64,000 nucleotides of DNA. It comes from CAVYXK01 sp963772445. GTDB taxonomy: Bacteria; Pseudomonadota; Alphaproteobacteria; Acetobacterales; Acetobacteraceae. The first letter of the stretch is position 1. The number at the start of each line of letters is the position of its first letter. A program made the position numbers and the translations under genes. The notes under the pieces are model-generated. The model saw only the letters and a program-made list of their open reading frames with translations, had not been told where the DNA came from and searched no databases. Shown in pieces: positions 16,983-24,990 of this stretch. The stretch lies in contig CAVYXK010000019.1 in NCBI GenBank assembly GCA_963772445.1, forward strand, positions 186,001 to 250,000, read 5' to 3'.

Positions 16983-17627
16983 TCAGACGAGCAGCAAATT
17001 CGGCTGCGTGACCATACGCAGATAAGGTTTCAGCGCCCTCCAGCCCTGTGGAAAGCGCTGCCTGGCTTCGTCATCCGGCACACTGGGGCTGATGATCACC
17101 GGCTGACCATTGGTCAAGTTCACCGGCGTCGAGACCTTGTAGGCATCAGTCAGTTGCAAGCTATCGATCACGCGAAGTATCTCCTGGAAGTTGCGGCCGG
17201 CGCTTGGCGGATAGGTGATGATCACCCGCACCTTCCTGCTGGGATCGATAATGAAGACGCTGCGCACCGTTACCGCCGGATCAACTTCGGGATGGACCAT
17301 GCCATAGAGGCTTGACACTTTCCTGTCAGCGTCGGCGAGAACCGGGAAGTTGAGCGCTTGGTGTTGTGTTTCCTCGATATCCTGCTCCCATCGGTTATGG
17401 CTATCGACCGGATCCACGGAGAGCCCGATCACCTTGACGTTGCGCTCCTGCCATTGCGGTCTCAGCCGCGCCACCTCCGCGAGCTCGGTGGTGCAGACGG
17501 GCGTGTAGTCCGCAGGATGGCTGAACAGCACACCCCAGGACTTGTCCAGCCACTGGTGAAACCTGATCCGACCCTGTGTGCTGCCCTGTTCGAAGTCGGG
17601 CGCTTTCTGCCCAAGTTGCATCGTCAT
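16983..17627 (-). CDS. 1-Cys peroxiredoxin (Prx6 family)
   Basis: 214 residues with the peroxidatic motif HPADYTPVCTTELA (Cys about 45), GLSVDPVDSH and the long C-terminal Prx6 domain ending LKPYLRMV. It reduces H2O2 or organic peroxides. It resembles the second Prx6 in this window (44733-45395) over its whole length, but the tail LLLV differs. It lies between the StyA-like gene and a small ORF, and carries element copy C 161 bp upstream. Probable job: protection against peroxide released by the flavin monooxygenase. Confidence 0.93.
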   Translation of the reverse strand: MTMQLGQKAPDFEQGSTQGRIRFHQWLDKSWGVLFSHPADYTPVCTTELAEVARLRPQWQERNVKVIGLSVDPVDSHNRWEQDIEETQHQALNFPVLADADRKVSSLYGMVHPEVDPAVTVRSVFIIDPSRKVRVIITYPPSAGRNFQEILRVIDSLQLTDAYKVSTPVNLTNGQPVIISPSVPDDEARQRFPQGWRALKPYLRMVTQPNLLLV

Positions 17628-17788
17628 GTCTCTGTTTCTCCTTTCCGAGCGAAGGTTTACAAACGGTCCGCGTCACCCCCTTACACAGCGGCGAGGGCCA
17701 AGACCGCGCGGACCTGCTGGGGCAGCCTCAACCCGACTGATGGCCGAAGCCCGATGCTGCGGCTCGACGGAGGCCTTCGAGCAAATAG

Positions 17789-17828
17789 CTGCTCAACCGC
17801 CAGACCAGAATCTGCTCATAAACTGTTT
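17789..17828 (-). promoter_or_regulatory. Triple TGANCA element, copy C (upstream of peroxiredoxin)
   Basis: Read on the - strand: CAAACA (degenerate first box), 5 bp, TGAGCA, 17 bp (ATTCTGGTCTGGCG core), TGAGCA. It lies 161 bp upstream of the peroxiredoxin ATG and overlaps the last codons of the small ORF at 17816. Confidence 0.72.
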
Positions 17829-18121
17829 GCTTCGTGTCGAAAGGAATGACGCCAGTCCGGTGACGGCAACGCAACACGATCCACACCAGGCGACGGTGCG
17901 ATCGATCCGTGCGAGCCATCCGACGGCAGCATTTCGATCGCGGGCCATCCGTGGTAGCTGGCCCCATACATAGCAGCGCCGTCGAGACACGCGCGCCAGA
18001 CGCCGCGCAGCACGCGCGTCATCAGCCCGCTACGGCACGGCGCGCCGCCAGCACTGACCGGTGAATGGATGGGGGCTTTGGAAAAGCAAGTCGGTGGCTT
18101 GCCATATTTCAGGCTGATCAT
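17816..18121 (-). CDS. Small protein of unknown function in the StyA-like locus
   Basis: 101-residue ORF (MISLKYGKPPTCF...). I do not recognise a family. It has two Cys in the first 30 residues, a hydrophobic/basic helix LMTRVLRGVWRACL, then MYGASYHGWPAIEMLP and a charged tail. An AAAGGG ribosome-binding sequence sits upstream of the ATG. Support for it being real is positional: element copy D is 56 bp upstream of its start, almost the same distance as copy B from the StyA-like gene. It could still be a chance frame. Confidence 0.45.
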   Translation of the reverse strand: MISLKYGKPPTCFSKAPIHSPVSAGGAPCRSGLMTRVLRGVWRACLDGAAMYGASYHGWPAIEMLPSDGSHGSIAPSPGVDRVALPSPDWRHSFRHEANSL

Positions 18122-18177
18122 GTCACGCCCTTTCGTTCCGCCGCGTTTGGCGGTCGAGGGCGTTTGGGCCGGCCGGC

Positions 18178-18217
18178 TGCTCAGTAGCCAGACCGGAATC
18201 TGTTCATTCGTTGATCA
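18178..18217 (-). promoter_or_regulatory. Triple TGANCA element, copy D (upstream of small ORF)
   Basis: Read on the - strand: TGATCA, 5 bp, TGAACA, 17 bp (ATTCCGGTCTGGCT core), TGAGCA. It sits 18 bp downstream of the regulator stop codon and 56 bp upstream of the 17816-18121 ORF. Confidence 0.78.
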
Positions 18218-18235
18218 GATGCGACCAGCCGTGCC

Positions 18236-19885
18236 TTATTGCTCAGGCATGCCGGCGAGGCGGAGAGCCTCCAGGATACGCTCGTTCTCACGAAGGTAGA
18301 TCGGGCTTACCGAATTGAGCGGAACCGAAGACCGCTCCTCGACGAAGCGTTTGACGGTGAGCCCGGGATCGAGTTCAGCAACCCGCGACAGGTGCTGCCT
18401 CGCGTCGTCAACATTGCCGACCAATGCTTCGGCCGCCGCCAGATATGCTCTTCCCCGTGCAGCGTTTGGATTGGTATGCACGGCGAGTCCCATCGCTTCG
18501 ACCGCCTCGCCGTCCCGGCCCAATTGCATCAGCGCGCGCCCAAGACCCTGGAGCCATGTCCAGCGAACCCGATCGCGCGGCGCAATACGGTCGGCGTGAC
18601 GGAACCAGTCGACCGCTTCCTGGGTTGCCCCCAGGTAAAGATGGTTCAGGCCCAGCTCGCGATAAGCCGTTGGCTCGCCGGGGTTCATCGCGATGACCGA
18701 TCTGGTCGCGACGATGGCTTCCGCGAACCGTCCGCATGCCCGCAACAGCACCGCGCGCGCTTTCAGCACGCCGATATGGTCCGGTGCCAAGGCGATCGCC
18801 CGATCGATCAAGGCCTCGGCCCCGCCCAACAGTTTCTCCCGCTCGACAGTCTGGAACTGGTTCACGATCTGGTAGATTTGCGTGGAGGCGATGCCGACCA
18901 ATGCCTCCACATTGTCCGGGTCAAGCGTCAGCGCCCGGTTGAACAGGGCCACTGCCTCGGCCGCAATCTCGCTCCGTGACAGGTCGGCGGCCAGTGCTTT
19001 TCCGCGCATGACCAGATCGACGGCGTCCCCGCCCTCGCCACTGCGGGAACGACTGCGCTCGGCTTCCTTGCGCACCATCTCGACGCCGACGCTGCGCGAC
19101 AGCCGGGCGACGATTTCGTCCTGCACCTGCAAAATATCCCGGCGTTCCTTGTCGAAGCGTTCCGCCCACAGATGCTCGTCCGTCTGTGCATCGACCAACT
19201 GAGCATTGACGCGAATACGGTTCGCTTCCACCAGCACGCTGCCTTCCAGGGCATAGCGCACGTTCAGTTCCTGGCCGATTTGGCGAATCGGTACCTTTCG
19301 GGACCTGTAGCTGAATGCCGTGGAGCGCGAGACGACGAAACTCCCCGGCAGTACGCGCGAGAGATCGGTCATCAGGCTGTCGACAATACCGTCCACCAGA
19401 TAGTTCGCTTCCGGATCCTGTGACAGATTCAAGAATGGCAGCACGACGATCGACAGACGCCGTAGCGTACTCTCCTCACCACCGCCTTGTGGCGTGATTC
19501 CCCGCTTCGGCGACGGTTCTTGTTGCGCGGCGGTTTCCTGCTCCCGCTGCCATAGCCAATCGATGATGCGCCCGACGCCGGCGGTCAGGTGACGGCGATA
19601 GGTGCTGAACGGCAGTCCCAGACGGTCGGCGGCAGCTTCCTGCTTCGGCGCCGGGTTGAGATAGGTCAGTTCCAACACACGATACAGTCTTTGGTCGCGC
19701 GCATTGGCGAAGAGGCTCTCGGCGGTTTCCGCGAGCACCGCCCGCAGACTCGCCACTGTCGCCTGCGCGTCACCATGCCGCATCACGCGCGTCTGAAGCA
19801 GCGGATTTCCTGCAAGGAGGTCGGCGCGCGCGTAATTGCGCAGCGCGTCTTTGACAGCGCTTTCGAAGTCGGTGCGTGAAAACAC
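18236..19885 (-). CDS. HTH-TolB-like-TPR transcriptional regulator
   Basis: 549 residues from GTG 19885 (VFSRTDFESAVKD). The frame stays open to a TTG at 20035, but a CRP-like site lies in that extension, so I prefer the shorter form. Domains: an N-terminal helical region, a sigma-region-4-like HTH at about 66-114 (LTYLNPAPKQEAAADRLGL then STYRRHL), a FlgO/TolB-N-like domain at about 144-270 (LSIVVLPFLNLS, YALEGSVL, HLWAERFD), then TPR-type helices to the end (LFNRALTLDPDNVEAL and similar). No receiver, kinase or membrane segment is visible. As the only regulator beside four genes with the shared element, it is the prime candidate to bind it. Confidence 0.8.
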   Translation of the reverse strand: MFSRTDFESAVKDALRNYARADLLAGNPLLQTRVMRHGDAQATVASLRAVLAETAESLFANARDQRLYRVLELTYLNPAPKQEAAADRLGLPFSTYRRHLTAGVGRIIDWLWQREQETAAQQEPSPKRGITPQGGGEESTLRRLSIVVLPFLNLSQDPEANYLVDGIVDSLMTDLSRVLPGSFVVSRSTAFSYRSRKVPIRQIGQELNVRYALEGSVLVEANRIRVNAQLVDAQTDEHLWAERFDKERRDILQVQDEIVARLSRSVGVEMVRKEAERSRSRSGEGGDAVDLVMRGKALAADLSRSEIAAEAVALFNRALTLDPDNVEALVGIASTQIYQIVNQFQTVEREKLLGGAEALIDRAIALAPDHIGVLKARAVLLRACGRFAEAIVATRSVIAMNPGEPTAYRELGLNHLYLGATQEAVDWFRHADRIAPRDRVRWTWLQGLGRALMQLGRDGEAVEAMGLAVHTNPNAARGRAYLAAAEALVGNVDDARQHLSRVAELDPGLTVKRFVEERSSVPLNSVSPIYLRENERILEALRLAGMPEQ

Positions 19886-19971
19886 GAGATGCGCCCCCAA
19901 TTGCGCACCGGCATCAGACCCGGTGGGACCAGTACAGGCCCCAGTCGCTATCGTCTGTCGGTCGGGGAGAG

Positions 19972-19987
19972 TGTGACTTACTTCACA
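19972..19987. promoter_or_regulatory. CRP-like palindrome upstream of the regulator
   Basis: Perfect TGTGA-N6-TCACA dyad (spacer CTTACT), the classical CRP/CAP half-site arrangement, 86 bp upstream of the regulator GTG. Its presence favours the GTG over the far-upstream TTG start. Binding by a CRP/FNR-family protein is inferred. Confidence 0.6.
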
Positions 19988-20171
19988 ATGACTGGCCAAT
20001 TTGGTCGCGCCGTCCCGCAAGCTATGCCTTGGCAAGTATATGGGAACGGCCGACTTTGCTGCGGTCGCGTTGCCCGCGCTGGACAGTGACGCTCACGCGA
20101 TCGTGCAGTCGCGCTGGGCTCGTGCTTACCGACGCGAGTCGTTGGCGAATTGGCTCGGGCGGCGCCAGCGA

Positions 20172-20912
20172 TCAGCGACCAATCCCGTTCAATACGAACC
20201 GCGCGAGCGCTCGGCCGACGCACTGGTTCAGCAGGCTGACCGCGGCGGGTTCCTCGGCCGCTGCTGTCCGCTCCAGATCGAGCGTCCCGTTCTCCGCCCA
20301 GCTATGCATCAGGTCGAAGCGGCGGAACAGGTTGGCACCGGGCAACTCGGCCGCGGCCGCGATCGCCCGCTCATACGGGTCGATATCGGTGTTGGCGCGC
20401 AGAAACCGGCTGAACTGCGGATCCATCAGCACCAGATTACCCACCTGCCCTTCGACCAATCTCGCGCCGTCCTCCAGCACGTCCTGCAGTTCCTCCGGGA
20501 GCATCCCGCGCACCGCTTCGACGGTGCCGGTTTGCCAGATCACCAGCGGAATGTGCTGGCGCTTCAGCGCCACCCGCAGATCATCCAGCAACTCCCCGGC
20601 GGTCAGCCCCCGCCCACCCTGGACGGTGAGCCGGAACGTTGTGTGCGGCAGTGCCGCCTCGAGCGACTGGACCATGGCGTAGGGAAAACCCGCCTTGCCG
20701 CTCGCCACGGTGCTGGCCGAGCCGAGTGCGAGCACCTCGATCGGACCACCGGTCTTGATCGCCGCGGCCAGGTGGTCGAGCGGCTGATCCGGTGTTTCGA
20801 CATCCGCCGAGCTTGGACAGACGGCCGGTGGCGCGCCCTCAGGCCCGGCCAACGCCACCGGCGGGCGCACGGCCGACAGCGCGAGCAGTGCCAAAACCGC
20901 CCACCACATCAT
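20172..20912 (-). CDS. Exported SGNH/GDSL-like hydrolase
   Basis: 246 residues from ATG 20912 (MMWWAVLALLALSAV), with a signal peptide ending near ALAG. The mature part starts with a strand and the SGNH block-I-like GSASTVASG, then LEAALPHTTFRLTVQGG, LVIWQTGTVEAVRG (block III-like) and a terminal helix. The pattern fits SGNH-type esterases acting on polysaccharides; a catalytic His block is not clear to me. The gene overlaps the 3' end of the OpgC-like gene, so the pair may add and remove acyl groups on a periplasmic glucan or exopolysaccharide (inference). Confidence 0.7.
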   Translation of the reverse strand: MMWWAVLALLALSAVRPPVALAGPEGAPPAVCPSSADVETPDQPLDHLAAAIKTGGPIEVLALGSASTVASGKAGFPYAMVQSLEAALPHTTFRLTVQGGRGLTAGELLDDLRVALKRQHIPLVIWQTGTVEAVRGMLPEELQDVLEDGARLVEGQVGNLVLMDPQFSRFLRANTDIDPYERAIAAAAELPGANLFRRFDLMHSWAENGTLDLERTAAAEEPAAVSLLNQCVGRALARFVLNGIGR

Positions 20913-22071
20913 GGGACACTTGCGTAACAGTGCGGGCCGTCGCGGGCAAGGGCGCCGTGGAGCGCGAGCGCGCGCGGCCGCGCTCGCCATACCAGGCGGC
21001 GATCCACGCCACCCCGGCCATCGAGGCAATGCCCCCGACATTGACCAGCACCTGCATGGGTGCCGCGTCGCTGGTTTCCAGCGCCATCCGGCCGAAAAAG
21101 CCGATGAAGATGCCGAAGCAGAACACCGGCAGCGAGTGCTGCCCCATCAGGACCAGGGGCCCAGCCCAACGTGATTGCAGCCAGCGCGCATTCGCCGGGA
21201 CAAGCCGTATCGTGAGCCACAGCAGCGCCAGGATCGACAGCAGCCGGGGCGGGTCCAGATTTGTCTTGTCGATCGACAGCAGCGCATGGGTCACTTGCCA
21301 TGGTAGTGCGGCCGCAAAACGCGGGTACTGCGAGACGCCGAAGATCACCACCAGGCCGCCGACCAGCGTTGCGACCGCGAGCCCATCGAACAAGGCAGTC
21401 GGCGTTGGCAACCGCCGGGGCGGCGCATAGGCCAGGATGGCACCAATCAGGAACAGCAACTGCCAGGTGAACGGGTTGAAGAACCAGCCGTCGTCGGTCC
21501 ACGACGGCAGATTGAAGCCTAGTGCACGCACCCCGACATAGATCGCCAGCGATAGACCCATCAGCACCTTCGGCTGCCGCAGCAGCGGCATCGCAAAGGC
21601 GAACATTGCCAGCAGCACGATATACAGCGGCAGGATATTCAGCAGACTGGGCTGATAACGCAGAGTCAGCGCTTCCATCAGCGCCTGATAGGGCTGGTCG
21701 GCCAGCACGTTCAGCCGGCTCTCGTCCAGATAATTCAGACGGTCGAGCAGGGTCGCTCCGTAGGAGACCTGAGCGGCGTAAACGACGAACAGGAAAATAT
21801 GCGCAATATAAAGCGTCCATGCGCGCTTCAGTGCTTCGGCCGCTCCATACAGGTAGCCGTCGCGGTCCATCACCGCGGCATACGCTTTTCCCGCGCCGAA
21901 CCCGGCGAGCAGCACAAACACTTCCGCCGCGTCACACAATGCAACGGAATGCAAACTATAGTTGCCCAGCACATCGCCTGGAACGTGGTCGGTGTAGATC
22001 CACCAAAGCGCGAGGCCTCGGAAGAAATCCACTCTCAGGTCGCGGCTGCCACTGCTGCAAATCAGGGTCAT
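20839..22071 (-). CDS. OpgC family membrane acyltransferase
   Basis: 410 residues with about ten hydrophobic helices. The start SRDLRVDFFRGLALWWIYTDH is the OpgC/acyltransferase-3-like signature with the conserved R-x-D-x-x-R-G pattern; LLAGFGAGKAYA and MGQHSLPVFCFGIF are further family stretches. OpgC adds succinyl groups to osmoregulated periplasmic glucans; related proteins modify other glycans. The last 74 bp overlap the SGNH gene. That is unusually long, and a one-base error near the end would instead create a 4-bp ATGA overlap, so the C-terminal 25 residues may be wrong. Confidence 0.85.
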   Translation of the reverse strand: MTLICSSGSRDLRVDFFRGLALWWIYTDHVPGDVLGNYSLHSVALCDAAEVFVLLAGFGAGKAYAAVMDRDGYLYGAAEALKRAWTLYIAHIFLFVVYAAQVSYGATLLDRLNYLDESRLNVLADQPYQALMEALTLRYQPSLLNILPLYIVLLAMFAFAMPLLRQPKVLMGLSLAIYVGVRALGFNLPSWTDDGWFFNPFTWQLLFLIGAILAYAPPRRLPTPTALFDGLAVATLVGGLVVIFGVSQYPRFAAALPWQVTHALLSIDKTNLDPPRLLSILALLWLTIRLVPANARWLQSRWAGPLVLMGQHSLPVFCFGIFIGFFGRMALETSDAAPMQVLVNVGGIASMAGVAWIAAWYGERGRARSRSTAPLPATARTVTQVSHDVVGGFGTARAVGRAPAGGVGRA

Positions 22072-22124
22072 GGTTGGATTTTACCAGACCGCCCCGGGAG
22101 ACGGCCAAGGAGAAAGTGCGATGC

Positions 22125-22896
22125 TCAGCTAAGCGCGCGGCAGACCTGTTCAATGTCCTCGGCCGCACCACAGGTCGGATAGCGGGTCAGCAGCAACGCT
22201 TGCCGGCGGATGGTCTCCGGTACCCGTTCATCGCGGCGGATCACGCCGGCGAACCGAGGAGTTTGGCCGAGGAAAGCAGCGCAGGCCCGACGCAGCGTCT
22301 CATACGTGCGCTCGCCCGCGGTGCGATTGGCGGCCTGGTTCACGATCACGCGAACATCTCCCGGATCGTTCCGCTTCGAACGATCGACGGCGTGCAGCTT
22401 GAGCACTGCATAAGCGTCGGTGAGGCTTGTAGGCTCCTCGGTGGCCAGCACCAGCAGCGTGTCGGCGCAAGCAGCCAACCGGCGGACCGGCCGCTCCAGC
22501 CCGGCGCCGAGATCGAGCAGCACCAGTTCGTAGGTTTCGGTGGCCTGCCGCAGCGTGGTCAGGACCATGTCGAGCGCAGCCGAATCGAGCCCTGCCAACG
22601 CCCCGGAACCGGAGCGGCCGGCCAGGATGTCGAACCCGCCCTCCTCGTGGCGCAGCACCGCATCCGCCAGGGTGGCACGCCCGGCAAGCACCGCCCCGAG
22701 GTCGCGCTCCGGGGTCAGGCCGAGCTCAATATCGATATTGGCCAGCCCGAGATCGCCGTCGAACACCAGGACCCGCCGGCCGCGACGGGCCAGCGCGTGG
22801 GCCAGGGTGATCGAGAGCCAAGTCTTGCCGACCGCCCCCCTTGCCCGAGGCGACTGCGATCAGGCGGCCTCGGCACGGGGATGTGGATGCGGTCAT
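22125..22896 (-). pseudogene. flhG: FlhG (MinD-like ATPase), frameshifted in the Walker A motif
   Basis: ParA/MinD-type ATPase that, with FlhF, sets flagellar number and site. The ATG at 22896 overlaps the restored flhF stop. It begins MTASTSPCRGRLIAVASGKGG, then the frame breaks: removing one base near 22835-22842 (around a run of six C on the + strand) restores GKGGVGKTWLSI and joins FDGDLGLANIDIELGL, the deviant-Walker/switch region, in the downstream frame. Restored length is about 256 residues. No other flagellar gene is in the window. A sequencing error is the likeliest cause. Confidence 0.85.
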
Positions 22897-23769
22897 GGGC
22901 GGGATCCGGTGAAAAGCAGGCGAGCAGCGAGGAAGGCGGGGGTGAGCGGCAACCAGCCCATCGGCGGCGCCCGGCCCGACCCCAGCCTCGGCAAGCGCGA
23001 GGCGACCGGCATGCGCGGCCGCCAGCACCCAGCCCAGTCGCCGCGCCAAGTCGAGCCTCGTGGCGACGAGCAGGCTGGCGCCGGCCGCCGCGAAGGCGGC
23101 CGCCAGTTCGGCCGCCTGGTCGGGGTGCAGGCCGGCGGGCAGCACCAGCGCAGTCTCTGCCCGGGCGGTGGCGGCCAGAGCAGCGAGTTGCTCCTGCTGG
23201 GCCGGGTCGAACGGATCGCTCCCCTGCGTGTCGATCAGCACCGGCACGCCGGAGGGCCGCCGGGCCAGCGCGCGGCCAAGTGCTACTGGATTGGCCACCG
23301 CAATCAGCTCAATGCCAAGCACGCGGGTGAAGGCGGCGAGCTGCTCAGCCGCACCCGCCCTCCCCCCATCGGTCGTCACAACCACGGGGGTAACGCCCGC
23401 CATCACCAGGCGTGCCGCGAGGCGGGCCGTGGTGAGTGTCTTGCCGGCACCTGGAGGGCCGGCCAGCAACAGCGACCGTCGCTGTTCCAGCGGCAGCGGG
23501 GCAAAGGCGATGACCGCCGCCAGCGCCGTTTCCAGCGGGCCGCGCTGGAGCACCGGATGCAGCACGCGCGGGACTGCATGGTATTCGAGCGCCGGCAAAC
23601 GCGTCGCGTCCGGTTGTGGCTCGTCCGGCTCCGGCTCCAGCGCGGCGGTGATTTCCACCCCGTCGGCAACCGGCCGGGTGGCAAGGATCAGCGCATCGGG
23701 CCCCAGCTCCGCGCGCCCACGCGCCAGAGCCTCCGCCATTTTGGGCGCGCGGTAGAGCTTGAGGCGCAT
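22893..23769 (-). CDS. flhF: FlhF, SRP-type GTPase (frameshift near 3' end)
   Basis: Starts MRLKLYRAPKMAEALARGRAELGPDALIL, the FlhF N-terminal signature. The GTPase domain has GPPGAGKTLTTARLAA (G1), VVVTTDGGRAGAAEQLAAF, VLIDTQGSDPF (G3) and ATRLDLARRLG (G4-like). FlhF recruits the flagellar basal body to its site. As read, the frame runs on into flhG. Removing one base near 22950 gives GLVPLTPAFLAARLLFTG and a TGA at 22893-22895 that overlaps the flhG ATG, the expected coupling. The N-terminal B domain is short. Restored length is about 291 residues. Confidence 0.88.
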
Positions 23770-23825
23770 GCGCGGAAGCTACCAGCGCGGCATTGACCGC
23801 TGGTGAACGGCCGCGAAGGGTTATT

Positions 23826-24870
23826 TCAGGCCAGTCGTTTGGCGGGCAAGTTTGGGGGCATTGGTGTCGTGATGCCTATGCTGAACCGATGCTGCGCTGG
23901 CCCAACTTCCAAGTTCCACCTCTCCCCGCACTGCGGGAGAGGTCGCCGTGCATGGCGCGGCGGGTGAGGGCGCCTGGGCGAGGCCCTCCGCACGAAAGCC
24001 AGCGCCAGGGTCGCTGTGACGAACAGGGCGATGCCTCGCGGCTCCGGCACGCTGGCGTCGAACACGCCGAGTTCGATCAGGTTTGACACGTAACGACCGC
24101 CGGCTGAATCGCCCGGCACAACGATGCGCGCGAACCCGTCCGCCCCGCCGGAACCCAACTGGCCTTCAGTGTCCGCATAGGCCACGAGATCAGGCTGATT
24201 GCCGAACATGGGGTCGATCTCGCTGAGCGAGATGACCGCCTCGTAGCCGTCGGTTCCAACAGCGACGACATATTTGCGCAGAACGTCGTTCTTGATGGAA
24301 GAATTGCTGACTAGGCCGGCCGAGGTGATAAGGGTCCACAAGGACACGCCGGTATAGGTGTCGGTAACTGGCGTGCCGCCAGCAAGATATGTCGCCGTCA
24401 AAGTCGTCGCCGGCAATGCTTCCAGGCCGGACAGCGTATAGATGCCAGGGTGACTGACGTCGCCGATCAGCTTGAACTCCGTCCGGGTCGATCTCGCCAG
24501 CCGCGAATACGGCTTCCTAGCCGTCGCTGCCGACCGTAACGATGTAGTTCCGCCGGACGCTATTCTTTTCTCCTGAGACAGGCGGGATGCCGCCCGCCGC
24601 ATTCAGCAGGGTCCAGAGAAGTGTCCCGGTATAGGTGTCGGTCACCGGAACGCCGGCCGAAAGGTATGTGACGGTCTCTGTCGTTGCCGGTAGTGCCGAC
24701 AGGCTCGCGAGGTCGTAAACACCTGGCGTCGCAACATCCCCGCTCAAAGCGAACTGTCGGGAAATCGGCCCCGCCATGCCGGCCCCTGACAGACCTGTCA
24801 TCGCAACCAGGGACAGTCCGACCAGGCCGGCAATGCGTCTCGGCAGCATCCTGTGCCCCCTTCGTTCCAT
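23826..24870 (-). pseudogene. PEP-CTERM protein with duplicated oxidoreductase-like domain, broken
   Basis: The first frame from 24870 has a signal peptide (AGLVGLSLVAMTGLSGAG...AGP) and the domain FALSGDVATPGVYDLASL...SVRRNYIVTVGSDG, then TAG at about 24519. The aligned second copy has Tyr at that codon (GTDGYEAV). After about a dozen codons the frame changes and a second, complete copy follows (FKLIGDVSHPGIYTLSGL...VPGDSAGGRYV). This is a sulfite-oxidase-fold (SUOX-like molybdopterin) domain as found in exported proteins. It ends VPEPRGIALFVTATLALAF-VRRA, a PEP-CTERM sorting signal, and then reads through the repeat at 23915-23990. The 3' half of copy one appears deleted. Confidence 0.75.
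23915..23990. repeat. Palindromic repeat element after the PEP-CTERM pseudogene
   Basis: CCACCTCTCCCCGC...GCGGGAGAGGTCGCC followed by GCGGCGGGTGAGGGCGCC. Same family as 5456, 8261 and 53881, but with only one clear terminal arm. The PEP-CTERM reading frame runs into it. Confidence 0.75.
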
Positions 24871-24990
24871 TTCGCCGGCCCGCTGCTTGGCAGGCCGCCC
24901 TCGCCTACGCTATATCCATCCATTCATAGCGTTACAAGAGTGATAGAGAGGACGCATGCATCGCAGCCTGCGGTGGAGAGGCAGCAAATC

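Noticed and set aside
15438..18217. Triple TGANCA elements as sigma-54 promoters
   Set aside because: The GG and GC dinucleotides (TGGC...GAGCA) are 7 bp apart, not the 10 bp needed; other spacings are no better.
19886..20035. Extended start (TTG) for the regulator
   Set aside because: The extra 50 residues are not protein-like and contain the CRP-type site; GTG 19885 fits better.
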